Origin: Algoriphagus boritolerans DSM 17298 = JCM 18970
Lineage (GTDB): Bacteria; Bacteroidota; Bacteroidia; Cytophagales; Cyclobacteriaceae
DNA: 64,000 nucleotides
NCBI RefSeq assembly: GCF_900108085.1
Contig: NZ_FNVR01000013.1
Coordinates: 1-64,000, forward strand
Direction: 5' to 3'
Shown here: in pieces, positions 23,657 to 33,076 of the stretch
Layout of the letters: every line of letters starts with the position of its first letter
Position numbering within the stretch: the first letter of the stretch is position 1
Made by a program: the position numbers and the translations under genes
The notes under the pieces: model-generated
Told to the model about the DNA's origin: nothing
What the model saw: the letters and a program-made list of their open reading frames with translations, nothing else
Databases searched by the model: none

Positions 23657-24358
23657 TCAGACATTTAGTTTTCCCATTAATTCCTTGTATAAACCTCGAC
23701 GGATAGGAATGCTTGTTTCCCCCAGATTTACTTTTTTCGCATTAAATGAAGCAATGAAGCTAATATTGACCAAAAATGACTTATGAACCCGAAGAAAAAT
23801 ATCTGCGGGGAGTTTTTCTTCGAAACTTTTCAAAATGTCCCTTACCAAATACGATTTGGCTTTGGTGTACACCTTGGTGTACAAGCCGTCCGCTTTGAGG
23901 TAAACAATCTCTGAATAGGGAACCGGCACCAAATACCCCTTATCCATGATTTTTAGCGAACCTTTTGCTCTGTTTTCTTTTCCTGATTTCTCCTCATGAC
24001 GCTTGAGACCAAAAAAGATGGCGGTTTTCAAGCTATCGAGCGAAAATGGCTTTAAGAGGTACCCTTCATGGATTTCGGAAGAAATACGCTCAAGATATTC
24101 CGTACCTGAATACGCCGTACTGAAGACCAAAGGCAAATTGTATTTTTCGCGAATTTTGTATGCCAAGTCGATCCCGTCGAGATCCCCGTGAATCAAGATG
24201 TCCATCAGGACCAGATCCACTTCGTTACTTTCCAGAAACTCAAGAGCGTTTTTGGCATTGTCTACAATGGCGGCAACTTTATAATCCAAATTGGAAAGAA
24301 TCTCGCTGATGTTATTGGCAAGTTCCTCTTCGTCTTCGACTATCAGAATTTTTTTCAT
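23657..24358 (-). CDS. LytTR family response regulator (233 aa)
   Basis: N-terminal receiver domain (MKKILIVEDEEELAN with the acidic pair; phosphorylation site Asp in LVLMDILIHGDLDG; Lys in YLLKPFSLDSL), then a linker rich in Lys/Glu, then a C-terminal LytTR DNA-binding domain (SEIVYLKADGLYTKVYT and FLRVHKSFLVNISFI). It should bind imperfect direct repeats in target promoters. The histidine-kinase gene on the other strand starts about 230 bases away. Confidence 0.9.
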   Translation of the reverse strand: MKKILIVEDEEELANNISEILSNLDYKVAAIVDNAKNALEFLESNEVDLVLMDILIHGDLDGIDLAYKIREKYNLPLVFSTAYSGTEYLERISSEIHEGYLLKPFSLDSLKTAIFFGLKRHEEKSGKENRAKGSLKIMDKGYLVPVPYSEIVYLKADGLYTKVYTKAKSYLVRDILKSFEEKLPADIFLRVHKSFLVNISFIASFNAKKVNLGETSIPIRRGLYKELMGKLNV

Positions 24359-24586
24359 GCAATCAATTTAAAAAAATACCTTAACATTCAACTGACTCTT
24401 GATTTACAATTGCAATCAAGCTGCACTAAAAAGTAAATGTATGGTAATGCTTAGATTTTGATGACCACTTTTCCAGGCCTAATTTCGAATCTCAAGCTAA
24501 AAGTCACTGGATTTTCCACAGCAAATTGTACTGAATCCACTTCTTTTTAGTTATTTAGAAATGATTCATTACCATATCCACTTGCT

Positions 24587-25708
24587 TTGAATACCAGCTC
24601 CAAGAAGTCAGCCCAGTCACAACAGACCTCAGGCCTAACTGAGGAAGAAATACTCCAACTTTTCATTGAACATTCCGAGGACATCCTGGTCCTGACCAAT
24701 TCAGAGATGATCTTGGAGTATGTTTCTCAATCGCTGGCTAGAATGCTCGATATCAGGATTGAAGATTCATTAGGAAAAAAAATCAACATCGTCCTGGAAA
24801 ATTTCCCTTCACTTCCCTTGATGAAGCAGAATCAAAAAATGGTCATTCCGCTGATCAATTCGGTGAATAAGCGGAAATACCTGATTGAATTTCAATTCAA
24901 ACTGGTACTCGCATCGCATGGAAATCTACAGGCAATCTTCGCCATAGGCAAGGATGTCACCGACCGGGAACTTTCTTTGAAGAAATTTAAGGACACCGCT
25001 TTCAAAGAAAAGGAGCTTAACCAGCTCAAATCACGGTTTGTATCCATGGCTTCTCATGAATTCCGGACACCTTTGTCCACCATACTTAGCAGTTCTTTTT
25101 TGATCGAAATGCTCTTACAAAAGGACTTGGGTGAAGGGACCAAAGACAAAATCCTAAACCACATCAAAAAAATTATTGCCCAAGCCAACAGGCTCACGGA
25201 TATCACCAGTGATGTATTACTTCTGGAAAGGAGTGTCCAGGCAGACAGTAAGGTCCATCGTAAAAAAATATACATCCTGCATTTTGCAAAAGAGCTAGTG
25301 GAGGCAATAAATCATGAAAACTTCGAACTCCGGACGGTCAAATTCTTTGGACCGGATTCGGATAAAGCGATACATACTGATCCCAGTCTGCTCACCCATA
25401 TCTTAAGAAATCTGATCCTGAATGCCTTGAAATATTCGGAAGGTGCAATCGACCCTGAAGTTCATCTGGTCTATCGTGGAGCGTATTTTGAGATCTCGGT
25501 CAAGGATTACGGGATGGGAATACCAAAAGAAGATCGGGAACACATCTTTGGCTCGTTCTACAGGGCAAAAAATGTCGGAAACATCAAAGGTACCGGACTG
25601 GGATTGAACATCGTTAAAGAACTGACTAAAAAATTAAACGGCGAGATTTGGTTTACCAGCAAACTGGGGATGGGATCAGAATTCTTCGTCTCCTTTCCGG
25701 TCAAATGA
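24587..25708 (+). CDS. PAS domain sensor histidine kinase (373 aa)
   Basis: No ATG precedes the PAS domain in frame; TTG at 24587 gives a complete domain, so the start is uncertain. PAS at about 20-130, HisKA with the phospho-acceptor His 157 in MASHEFRTPLS, then HATPase with the N box LRNLILNALKYSEG, G1 DYGMGIPKED and G2 GTGLGLNIVKEL. There is no membrane segment, so it is a cytoplasmic sensor. It is divergent from the LytTR and Rcp1-like regulators and is likely their kinase; this pairing is inferred from position. Confidence 0.85.
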   Translation: MNTSSKKSAQSQQTSGLTEEEILQLFIEHSEDILVLTNSEMILEYVSQSLARMLDIRIEDSLGKKINIVLENFPSLPLMKQNQKMVIPLINSVNKRKYLIEFQFKLVLASHGNLQAIFAIGKDVTDRELSLKKFKDTAFKEKELNQLKSRFVSMASHEFRTPLSTILSSSFLIEMLLQKDLGEGTKDKILNHIKKIIAQANRLTDITSDVLLLERSVQADSKVHRKKIYILHFAKELVEAINHENFELRTVKFFGPDSDKAIHTDPSLLTHILRNLILNALKYSEGAIDPEVHLVYRGAYFEISVKDYGMGIPKEDREHIFGSFYRAKNVGNIKGTGLGLNIVKELTKKLNGEIWFTSKLGMGSEFFVSFPVK

Positions 25709-25715
25709 TCCTGTA

Positions 25716-26318
25716 TTATTTTTTTACCCGTGATTCCGCAGGTAAATCTTCATTGACCTGAATACCTGCACAAATCTCTGAGTCCCGTCCTATTCTTACT
25801 CCGTGGGAGACCGTAACTTCCTGTCCGATTCTGCTTTCATCCTCCAAAAAACTGTACCCGCCAAAGTTCACCGACTTCTCCAAATAACAATAATTGCTGA
25901 TCACTGCCTCATGGCCGATGGAGCAGTTTTGATTGATGGAATTGAAGTTTCCGATCAGTGTACCAAAATTGATGAGGCTACCTTCCAGGATCAGATTCCC
26001 TTTTCCAAAAATACAATCTCTTGACACCCAAGCGCCACTTGAAAACAAATTGGGAAAGTCAAGGGAAGGATGATAGAGTAACCTCCTTACGACGTCAATT
26101 TTTTCACTTGGGCTTTGTATTGCCATGACTAATGCAACTTTCTGATAATGAAGCACACTATTCACAGCACCCAAAACAGGTAACCCTGCCAATTCCTTCC
26201 CCTGCAGCTTGAGGTTATCATCTACAAAACCAATTAAGGTGTGCCGAAGTCGAAACTGCGAGTAGTTAGTTGCAAGGTATTCTCCCAGCTTATTCGCTCC
26301 AGCGATGATTAAATTCAT
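25716..26318 (-). CDS. NeuD/PglD-like sugar O-acyltransferase (200 aa)
   Basis: The N-terminal Rossmann-like PglD domain (MNLIIAGANKLGEYLA, FVDDNLKLQGKELAGLPVLG) is followed by a left-handed beta helix of hexapeptide repeats (LILEGSLINFGTLIGNFNSINQNCSIGHEAVI). The family usually acetylates amino sugars in glycan or sialic-acid-type pathways. There are no other glycan genes beside it, so its substrate is open. It converges with the histidine-kinase gene. Confidence 0.75.
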   Translation of the reverse strand: MNLIIAGANKLGEYLATNYSQFRLRHTLIGFVDDNLKLQGKELAGLPVLGAVNSVLHYQKVALVMAIQSPSEKIDVVRRLLYHPSLDFPNLFSSGAWVSRDCIFGKGNLILEGSLINFGTLIGNFNSINQNCSIGHEAVISNYCYLEKSVNFGGYSFLEDESRIGQEVTVSHGVRIGRDSEICAGIQVNEDLPAESRVKK

Positions 26319-27290
26319 GAATGGATCAAAAGTTATTTTAAAATTTAGAGATATCGTTTTAATAAAACAAAATAAGTTTATAAAATATAAATATAAGAAA
26401 CTCCGATAATAAGCTTCCCATGAGTTCCCCTCAGTTTCGATACGTCAACAAGATCTGCCGCAAACCAACAATCTGAAATGATTATCCGCAATGATACCAG
26501 CTAACTTTTTTCTTTTGGTTAAAGGGTTGGATGAACGATGACTTAAGACCAAAGTATAGCAATATCCAGCGTTTTTAAAACCCTTCTATTATCATCTTAA
26601 GTTACGAAAAAAGCGGATATACACCTACACACATCTGAATATGGATTTCTGCTTAATTGCATGTGGCAAAACAAAGTATAGCTAGAGGAACATTTTAAGC
26701 AGCAGTGGTCCGATGAGGCTGTATCAAAAGGCCTGATCGTGTCAGCCTGAGTCTTAAATATCCTGCGAACATGCAAAAAGGAAATGACAGGGTTTTGCAC
26801 ACCATATAAGTCAAAAATGTAAAACTACGTTTGATTTAGCCTGCGTAAACAAATCATCGATCGGAAGGACGCGGTGGGAGGATTTGCCAGCGAGCCAGCG
26901 TTCGGCCTTGTGCGGTTGGAGCTTTGGCAAATCTTGACCTTTTGGTTCTTTTGGGTTAAGCCAAAAAAAACGAAGAAAAAAAATAACCTAACCTAACCTA
27001 AACTTAGAACCAAGATCAACTAAATCATGTCAAGAAATCATATTTTATGAAATCAGAATTTAATTTTGAATAATTAATAGAAACAAAATTTAAAGTAAAC
27101 TGTCATTGGTAGCGGAGTCGAAGGCCATTTGCATCGAATACAGTGACATTTCGACTTCGCTCAATGTGGCAAGCATCATTTATTAGACAGCCTCCGGACA
27201 ATGGATCGTCGTCCTTGGAGTATCCAAATAATTTTCGCTTTGAAATCACCAACATACATCATAGCGGATAGCGGATGCTACTGATAAATT
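26319..27290. other. Long intergenic region with dispersed repeats
   Basis: No convincing gene on either strand. It holds a segment bounded by TATCCGC (about 26492) and GCGGATA (about 26612), a 43-bp repeat shared with 35796-35838, an AT-rich run with repeated CCTAA units (about 26986-27005), and a stretch near 27110-27170 containing AGCGGAGTCGAA and its near complement TTCGACTTCGCT, a hairpin that resembles the one after pyrE. Confidence 0.6.
26746..26788. repeat. 43-bp dispersed repeat, copy 1
   Basis: Begins CCTGAGTCTTAAATATCCTG and ends GAAATGAC. It matches 35796-35838 at 41 of 43 positions. Both copies are intergenic and both are followed within a few hundred bases by AGCGGAGTCGAA sequences, so a longer decayed element may be involved. 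Confidence 0.7.
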
Positions 27291-29036
27291 TTAAATCCTT
27301 GCCTGATAGGTGTACAACTGATAATACCTTCCCTGCAAAGAGATAAGATCATCGTGCCTTCCCCTTTCTACGATTTTTCCCTGCTCAATAACTAAGATCT
27401 GATCTGCCTGACGGATCGTACTCAGTCGGTGGGCAATGACAAAGGTAGTCCTGCCCTTCATCAATTCTTTCAAACTAGCCTGAATCAATGTTTCAGACTC
27501 GGTGTCCAGATTGGAAGTGGCCTCATCCAAAATCAAAATCCTGGGATCTGCCAAAATCGCCCTTGCAATGGCAATTCGCTGTCTTTGTCCTCCGGAAAGC
27601 TTCACTCCTCGCTCCCCTATCAAGGTATCGAGGCCGTGTTCAAACCTGTCCGAAAATTCCTGAACATGCGCGGCTTTTACCGCTTTTAGCAGTTCCTCCT
27701 CTGAAGCCTCCGGCCTCGGGAAAAGTATGTTTTCCCGAATTGTCCCTTCAAACAAAAAATCATCCTGAAGCACCACCCCCAACTTGGACCGGAAGGACTC
27801 CAACGTGATCGTTTGAAGATCAAGACCATCGAGAAGGATTCTCCCTGAGTCAGGATTCAGAAAAGTTGCCACCAGTCCGGCGATGGTGGTTTTCCCGGAT
27901 CCGGAAGTACCCACCAAGGCAGTGACTGAACCTGCGGGCGCTTTGAAACTGATCGATTTGACCACTTCCTTTCCGGATTCATAAGCGAAAGAGACATCCT
28001 GAAACTCCACATCTCCGATAATGGAATCCAAATTGATCGTTCGCATGCGATCGTTAGCTTCCAGAGGCGTATTCATGATCTCTTCGGTTCGATCCAGTCC
28101 TGCAAAAGCTTCTGTCAGTTGGCTGCCGATATTGGACATCTGCACGATGGGAGCGATCATAAAACCCAAATACAGCGTAAATGCAAGGAAATCCCCAAAC
28201 GTCATCTTCCCTTCCATGATCATGTAGCCGCCTATCCCCATGATTCCTGCTGAGGCCAGGCCCAGCAAAAGCGCTCCCGCAGAGGTCACGAAACTGGTTG
28301 CCGTCAAGCTTGCCTTGACATTTAGAAACAATTCTTCCACTCCTTTTTCAAACGTTTTGATCTCTTGCGCTTCTGCATTGAAGCCCTTGATCACCCGGAT
28401 TCCTCCCAGGGTTTCGGTCAGTCTACCCGTGACTTGAGCGTTTATTTTTCCCCGCTCTCTGAAAATAGGCCTGATTTTGCCAAAGGCTTTGAGTGAAACC
28501 AAGCCAAAAACCAACACCGGTAGTAAGACATAGAGGGTCATCATCGGACTGATTCGAATCAACAGAAATAACGAAATCACCGCCGTGAGCACGCCGCCGA
28601 TCATTTGGGCAAATCCTGTTCCGACCAAATTCCTGACTCCTTCTACATCTGTCATGATGCGGGACACCAGTTCTCCGGTTTTGGCATTGTCAAAAAACCG
28701 AATGGGTAATTTGATGATGTGCCGCTGTACCTGAGACCGCAGCTTGGCAATCAAGTGCTGTGCCTCGACACTCAGTATTTGGGTGAGACTATAGGAGGTA
28801 ACGGACTGTACAATGATCGCCGCTACTACGGCAAGGATAAGCCACTTGAGCATATTCAGATCATTGCTCGGAATCACATCATCAATGAGGTATTTGCTGG
28901 CACCGGGCAGCACAAGACTGGCCAGTCGGCTGATGACAATAAGAAAAAGTCCTAAAAATAAATGATTTCTTCTGGGCCAGATGATGGTCTTAAATACCTG
29001 ACCCATCGTGACTTTACGCATTGTTGCTTTTGCCAT
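27291..29036 (-). CDS. ABC exporter, fused permease and ATPase (581 aa)
   Basis: Half-size type IV exporter, MsbA/LmrA-like. Six membrane segments in residues 25-300, then the ATPase with Walker A GTSGSGKT (376-383), signature LSGGQ (480-484), Walker B LILDEA (501-506) and the H-loop IAHRLST. It acts as a homodimer that flips a lipid or exports a drug across the inner membrane. It follows TerC with a hairpin between them. Confidence 0.9.
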   Translation of the reverse strand: MAKATMRKVTMGQVFKTIIWPRRNHLFLGLFLIVISRLASLVLPGASKYLIDDVIPSNDLNMLKWLILAVVAAIIVQSVTSYSLTQILSVEAQHLIAKLRSQVQRHIIKLPIRFFDNAKTGELVSRIMTDVEGVRNLVGTGFAQMIGGVLTAVISLFLLIRISPMMTLYVLLPVLVFGLVSLKAFGKIRPIFRERGKINAQVTGRLTETLGGIRVIKGFNAEAQEIKTFEKGVEELFLNVKASLTATSFVTSAGALLLGLASAGIMGIGGYMIMEGKMTFGDFLAFTLYLGFMIAPIVQMSNIGSQLTEAFAGLDRTEEIMNTPLEANDRMRTINLDSIIGDVEFQDVSFAYESGKEVVKSISFKAPAGSVTALVGTSGSGKTTIAGLVATFLNPDSGRILLDGLDLQTITLESFRSKLGVVLQDDFLFEGTIRENILFPRPEASEEELLKAVKAAHVQEFSDRFEHGLDTLIGERGVKLSGGQRQRIAIARAILADPRILILDEATSNLDTESETLIQASLKELMKGRTTFVIAHRLSTIRQADQILVIEQGKIVERGRHDDLISLQGRYYQLYTYQARI

Positions 29037-29059
29037 AGGTAGTTTAAACTGAAACGAGA

Positions 29060-29083
29060 AACCCCGAAATCTATTCCGGGGTT
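29060..29083 (-). terminator. Hairpin between terC-like gene and ABC exporter
   Basis: AACCCCG (29060-29066) and CGGGGTT (29077-29083) form a 7-bp stem after the TerC-family stop. The T tract is interrupted on the minus strand and better on the plus strand, so termination of the minus-strand gene may be partial. Confidence 0.5.
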
Positions 29084-29089
29084 CATTTT

Positions 29090-29836
29090 TTACTTTTCTT
29101 CGGTCATTCTTGGTTTGAGTTTGACTGGTTTGCTGGATTTTCCTTTCATTCTCAAATTGACCATCTCTACCGCTAATGAAAAGAAAACTGCAAAGTATAT
29201 GTACCCTTTAGGTACCTCGAAGTGGAATCCTTCAAGCAACAGCATAAAGCCAATAAGAATCAAAAAGGACAAAGCCAGAATCTGCAAGGTCGGATGCTTA
29301 TTGATAAAGGCGCTGATTTTGCCTGCAAAAGCCATCATTACCCCCAGGGAAATAACCACAGCAATGATCATGATAATCACCTCATCCACCAATCCTACAG
29401 CGGTGAGAATGGAATCAAAGGAGAAAATAATATCAAGGAAAACGATCTGTACCAACACCGAGCGAAGGCTTTTTGCGGCACTGACCTTGATTTCCTCAGG
29501 TTCCCCCTCCATTTTATGATGAATTTCCAAAGTGGATTTAAAAAGCAGAAATAGACCTCCAACCAGCAAAATCAAATCTCTTCCACTAAAATCATGATCA
29601 AGGATAGTAAATAGCGGTTGGGTGAATTTGATGATGTAGGAGATCCCCAGCAATAACGCTACTCTGAAAAAGAGGGCTAACATCAATCCCAAATTTCTGG
29701 CTTTGGCTTGCTGAGCCACGGGAAGTTTGTTGGAGACAATCGAGATAAAGATGATGTTGTCCACCCCAAGAACAATCTCCAGGAAAGTCAAAGTAAGCAA
29801 GGCAATCCAAGTGTCGGTTTGTAGAAATATTTCCAT
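29090..29836 (-). CDS. TerC family integral membrane protein (248 aa)
   Basis: The start is ATG 29836 (an upstream in-frame start would lie in the preceding terminator). Seven hydrophobic spans with the TerC signatures FLEIVLGVDNIIFISIV (first span) and FLDIIFSFDSILTAVGLVDE (fifth), whose paired Asp residues are thought to bind a metal such as Mn2+ or Ca2+. Members export Mn or metallate secreted proteins. Confidence 0.9.
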   Translation of the reverse strand: MEIFLQTDTWIALLTLTFLEIVLGVDNIIFISIVSNKLPVAQQAKARNLGLMLALFFRVALLLGISYIIKFTQPLFTILDHDFSGRDLILLVGGLFLLFKSTLEIHHKMEGEPEEIKVSAAKSLRSVLVQIVFLDIIFSFDSILTAVGLVDEVIIMIIAVVISLGVMMAFAGKISAFINKHPTLQILALSFLILIGFMLLLEGFHFEVPKGYIYFAVFFSLAVEMVNLRMKGKSSKPVKLKPRMTEEK

Positions 29837-29866
29837 TTGAAGTTTTGTTTGAAAGCAAATAAAAAA

Positions 29867-29888
29867 GCCTGTCAAAAATAAGACAGGC
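29867..29888 (-). terminator. Terminator after the DUF1573 gene
   Basis: GCCTGTC and GACAGGC form a perfect 7-bp stem around an 8-base A-rich loop, followed on the minus strand by TTTTTT. It lies between the DUF1573 stop and the TerC-family start. Confidence 0.85.
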
Positions 29889-29912
29889 CTTAAGATTTTG
29901 AAACTTATCTAA

Positions 29913-30311
29913 TCAATTTGTCTTTGGCAGAATGTTGGAAATCAACGAGACTTTCTCAATCGGCTCAGTGGCATTGGAGTAGATTCTGACCACAGAATTC
30001 TGCTTACCCATTTTTCCGGTAGAATTAAAAGAGACTTTGATCTCAGCAGATTTCCCCGGAGCCACAGGCTCTTTTGGCCAGCTTGGGACTGTACATCCGC
30101 AAGTAGCGGCTACATTTGAGATTACCAGGGGAACGGTCCCTTCGTTGGTGAGGATAAAGGTGTGTTCCACTTTGGCTCCCTGAACGATATCACCAAAATC
30201 CACAGATTTCTCTTTGAATGTGATCACTGCTCCGGAAGCTGATTCTTGTGCATTTGCCTGAAATACGAGTGCAAAAGCAAACAGCATCAATAGAAGTCCT
30301 AGTTTTTTCAT
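29913..30311 (-). CDS. Secreted DUF1573 protein (132 aa)
   Basis: The start at ATG 30311 gives a signal peptide (KKLGLLLMLFAFALVFQANAQ). The mature part is one Ig-like DUF1573 domain: VDFGDIVQGAKVEHTFILTN, then NVAATCGCTVPSWP with the conserved Cys pair, then a C-terminal strand. Common in Bacteroidota periplasm or surface; the molecular role is unknown. Confidence 0.9.
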   Translation of the reverse strand: MKKLGLLLMLFAFALVFQANAQESASGAVITFKEKSVDFGDIVQGAKVEHTFILTNEGTVPLVISNVAATCGCTVPSWPKEPVAPGKSAEIKVSFNSTGKMGKQNSVVRIYSNATEPIEKVSLISNILPKTN

Positions 30312-30457
30312 GATTTTATTTGAATTTATCTGTAAAGGTTTCGATTTTTCAACACATATCAAAAGAACATGACATCATGCTATTTGATTCCAAAAGTGAA
30401 AATAACATGCCAATTTGAAAGTTCATAGCTGTTAATAATTGTGAACTTTGAAAAAAA

Positions 30458-31906
30458 CTAATCCATCGGCTGATCCGGTACTTTCATAAAAAAACCGGGA
30501 GAAAAGTTCACCAGATAAAGTTCCTCCGTTGCACGGGTGATCGCTGTGTACAGCCATCTGACAAAATCACGGTCTACCTGTTCGTCTTTCAGATAGCCCT
30601 GATCCACGAATACTGCCTTCCATTGTCCTCCCTGAGCCTTATGGCAAGTCAACGCATAGGCAAACTTGATCTGCAAGGCATTCAAGTAGGGATCTTTCCG
30701 GATCAATTCCATCCGCTCAGTCTTGTTTGCCACATCAGCATAATCCTGAGAAACCAAGTCATATAGGCTTCGGTATTGTTCTCTCGTGAGCGATGGACTT
30801 GAGGAATAAAGGGTATCCAAAATGACCTTGGCCTCGAAAAAGGGCTCTTCGGGATAATCCAACAACCTGAGCTCCAAGGTCGCAAACCTCAAGCCGTACA
30901 TTTCTTCGAAATTTCGAATCTTCATCACTTCTACCATATCGCCATTGGCCAGAAAATTGACCTTTTCCGATTCCGCCATGTAGGTATAGTTGTTTTTGAC
31001 GATCATCAACAAATCCCCACTATTGATCTCTTCCTCAAAAAAATGAATGACGCTTCGGATGTACAGATTGAACTGAACAGCGGCTTTGTTGGAACGAGTG
31101 ACAATGGTCGTGTTTTCCGTACCGTATTTATTATACGCGTAGCGAAGCCCATCCTCCAGTCTCTCGGAGGTCATTTTAAAAATGTCCCGAAAAGCACTCG
31201 TCTGGATTTTCACTTTCGGCTCCTGCTGCAAAAGCTGATCTCTCAGTGCCGTGGCATTGAAGAGGATTCCGGACTCCAGACGCTGACGCATTACCTCAGA
31301 CAGCTCAATCTGATCAGCTTCCAATCTGTAGGTTCGCAACAAATATCCCGCATCGAGAGCTGGACTGTACTCACTTCCTACAGGAGGTAGCTGAGCCGTA
31401 TCTCCAATCAGCAACAGCCGGTTATCCTTTCCCGAAAACACATACTGAACCAAGTCCCAAAGCAGGTTACCTGAGGTGCCTCCGTCATCAGCCAGCATCG
31501 AAGATTCATCCACGATGAAAACCGTGTCTTTGAAATAGTTCTTTTGAAGAATAAATCCTCCCCCCATCGTGCCGGGGTCGCCCTTTGGCTTATAGATGAT
31601 TTTATGAATGGTATAGGCTCCTCTTCCTGAGTAATTACTCATCACTTTAGCTGCACGACCCGTCGGAGCCAGCAGAAGTGATCGCATGTCCACTTGGGGG
31701 AGAACCTTCACCAAGGCGGAAGTGAGGGAGGTTTTTCCTGTACCGGCATATCCTTTCAATACAAAGACAGGCTTCTCCTCAGCTTTTTTCAGTAGAAAAA
31801 AATCCATCCGCTTAAAAAATTCAGCCTGCCCAAAAGTTGGGGTAAAAGGAAAATATTTACCGAGTAGTACCGAAGGCTTAATTTCAGCCTGATTATCTTT
31901 ACCCAT
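30458..31906 (-). CDS. RecD-like ATP-dependent helicase (482 aa)
   Basis: ATG 31906 was chosen because it leaves a short gap to the divergent Nudix gene; an alternative ATG at 31927 overlaps that gene by a few bases. SF1B helicase motifs: Walker A GYAGTGKTSL, Walker B FIVDESSMLADD, GDTAQLPPVG, and near the end FAYALTCHKAQGGQWKAV and YTAITRATEELYLV. It is shorter than RecD2 and lacks the cassette helicase's nuclease-like tail. It is a conserved chromosomal helicase of Bacteroidota, probably for DNA repair. Confidence 0.9.
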   Translation of the reverse strand: MGKDNQAEIKPSVLLGKYFPFTPTFGQAEFFKRMDFFLLKKAEEKPVFVLKGYAGTGKTSLTSALVKVLPQVDMRSLLLAPTGRAAKVMSNYSGRGAYTIHKIIYKPKGDPGTMGGGFILQKNYFKDTVFIVDESSMLADDGGTSGNLLWDLVQYVFSGKDNRLLLIGDTAQLPPVGSEYSPALDAGYLLRTYRLEADQIELSEVMRQRLESGILFNATALRDQLLQQEPKVKIQTSAFRDIFKMTSERLEDGLRYAYNKYGTENTTIVTRSNKAAVQFNLYIRSVIHFFEEEINSGDLLMIVKNNYTYMAESEKVNFLANGDMVEVMKIRNFEEMYGLRFATLELRLLDYPEEPFFEAKVILDTLYSSSPSLTREQYRSLYDLVSQDYADVANKTERMELIRKDPYLNALQIKFAYALTCHKAQGGQWKAVFVDQGYLKDEQVDRDFVRWLYTAITRATEELYLVNFSPGFFMKVPDQPMD

Positions 31907-31920
31907 ACTCACGAATGTAA

Positions 31921-32430
31921 ATGTCAAAAGACGAAATCAGCAAGGAAATCGAAGCAAAATTTGGAAACCAACTCCGCACCCGGGTGAATGGAATCCTGAT
32001 AGAGGACAATAAACTCCTGATGGTCAAACACCAAATGGGAAATGGCAGAATCCTCTGGTCTGTACCCGGCGGAGGAATGAACTACGGCAGCACCGCCAAG
32101 GACAACCTGAAACGGGAATACCTGGAGGAAACTTCGCTGGAAATAGAAGTGGGAAAGTATTTATTTGTCCACGAATACTTAAAGCCTCCATTACACGCCA
32201 TGGAGCATTTTTTTGAAGTAAAAAGGATAAACGGCAATGTAAAATTGGGAAAAGACCCCGAGCTTACAGGCACCAACCAAATCTTGCTCGAAATTGCATG
32301 GAAATCACTGGAAGAAATTAATTCCATTCCGAGTATCTCCCTTCATCAGGTCTTTTGGGGAATTAAATCTCTATCTGAGCTGGGATTGTGGAAAGGATAT
32401 TTTAATTTTGAAAATATTTCCATAAAATAG
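31921..32430 (+). CDS. Nudix hydrolase family protein (169 aa)
   Basis: The Nudix box is PGGGMNYGSTAKDNLKREY then LEET. The REYLEE metal-binding core is intact, but the first conserved Glu (of the usual G-x5-E) reads Ser. The protein may still hydrolyse nucleoside diphosphate derivatives, or act as a binding domain. It is divergent from the RecD-like gene with only about 14 bases between starts. Confidence 0.8.
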   Translation: MSKDEISKEIEAKFGNQLRTRVNGILIEDNKLLMVKHQMGNGRILWSVPGGGMNYGSTAKDNLKREYLEETSLEIEVGKYLFVHEYLKPPLHAMEHFFEVKRINGNVKLGKDPELTGTNQILLEIAWKSLEEINSIPSISLHQVFWGIKSLSELGLWKGYFNFENISIK

Positions 32431-32479
32431 CACGTTTTAAAAACCTCAACCTTAATCAGATTTCTAAATCTCAATCCAA

Positions 32480-33064
32480 ATGAATCTTACAAAAATTCTC
32501 TCAGTTGTTTTCTTCGTTATTGCCATAGGACTTGGTTACCTACTCTGGAAAGGGGTAAATGACGTAGTGGAAGAAGAAAAAAGAATTGCTTTGCTGGAAG
32601 CTGCGACTATTGAAAAGCTGGAAATGCTTCGCGAAGCTCAACTGGCCTACCAAGCCGCAAACGGCAAATATGCAAGCTCTTGGGATTCACTGAAGATGTT
32701 TATCGAAAACGGAACCATCTGGCTCGTTCAGCGTACTGAGACTACCAAACTTTTGGATTATGGAGCTGAAGAAACTACCATTACTTATGACACGCTAGGG
32801 TCTGTTTCGGTTATGGATTCCTTATTTAACGAAAGAAAATTCCCTGACTTCAATATTGACCTATTGCCCATAGTACCAGGTACCGGTGGTAAGCAATTTG
32901 AGTTTTTCGCAGACAAAGTGGAAAAAACAGGGGGCTACATGGTCAACGTATTTGAAATCCGAGATCCTTCGCCGGTCAATCCTGAGCGCAGGGCAAATAA
33001 CAATGAAAAGGCATTGAGAGTAGGTTCAAGGACTGACGCATCTACCGAAGGTAACTGGAAATAA
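32480..33064 (+). CDS. Membrane-anchored hypothetical protein (194 aa)
   Basis: One N-terminal membrane span (ILSVVFFVIAIGLGYLLW, residues 6-23) and a helix with REAQLAYQAANGKYASSWDSL, which resembles the N-terminal helix and first loop of pseudopilin-like proteins. The rest faces the periplasm. It precedes the DUF3822-coaD pair by 12 bases and may share its transcript. No function is assigned. Confidence 0.75.
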   Translation: MNLTKILSVVFFVIAIGLGYLLWKGVNDVVEEEKRIALLEAATIEKLEMLREAQLAYQAANGKYASSWDSLKMFIENGTIWLVQRTETTKLLDYGAEETTITYDTLGSVSVMDSLFNERKFPDFNIDLLPIVPGTGGKQFEFFADKVEKTGGYMVNVFEIRDPSPVNPERRANNNEKALRVGSRTDASTEGNWK

Positions 33065-33076
33065 TTCCTTTGGATT

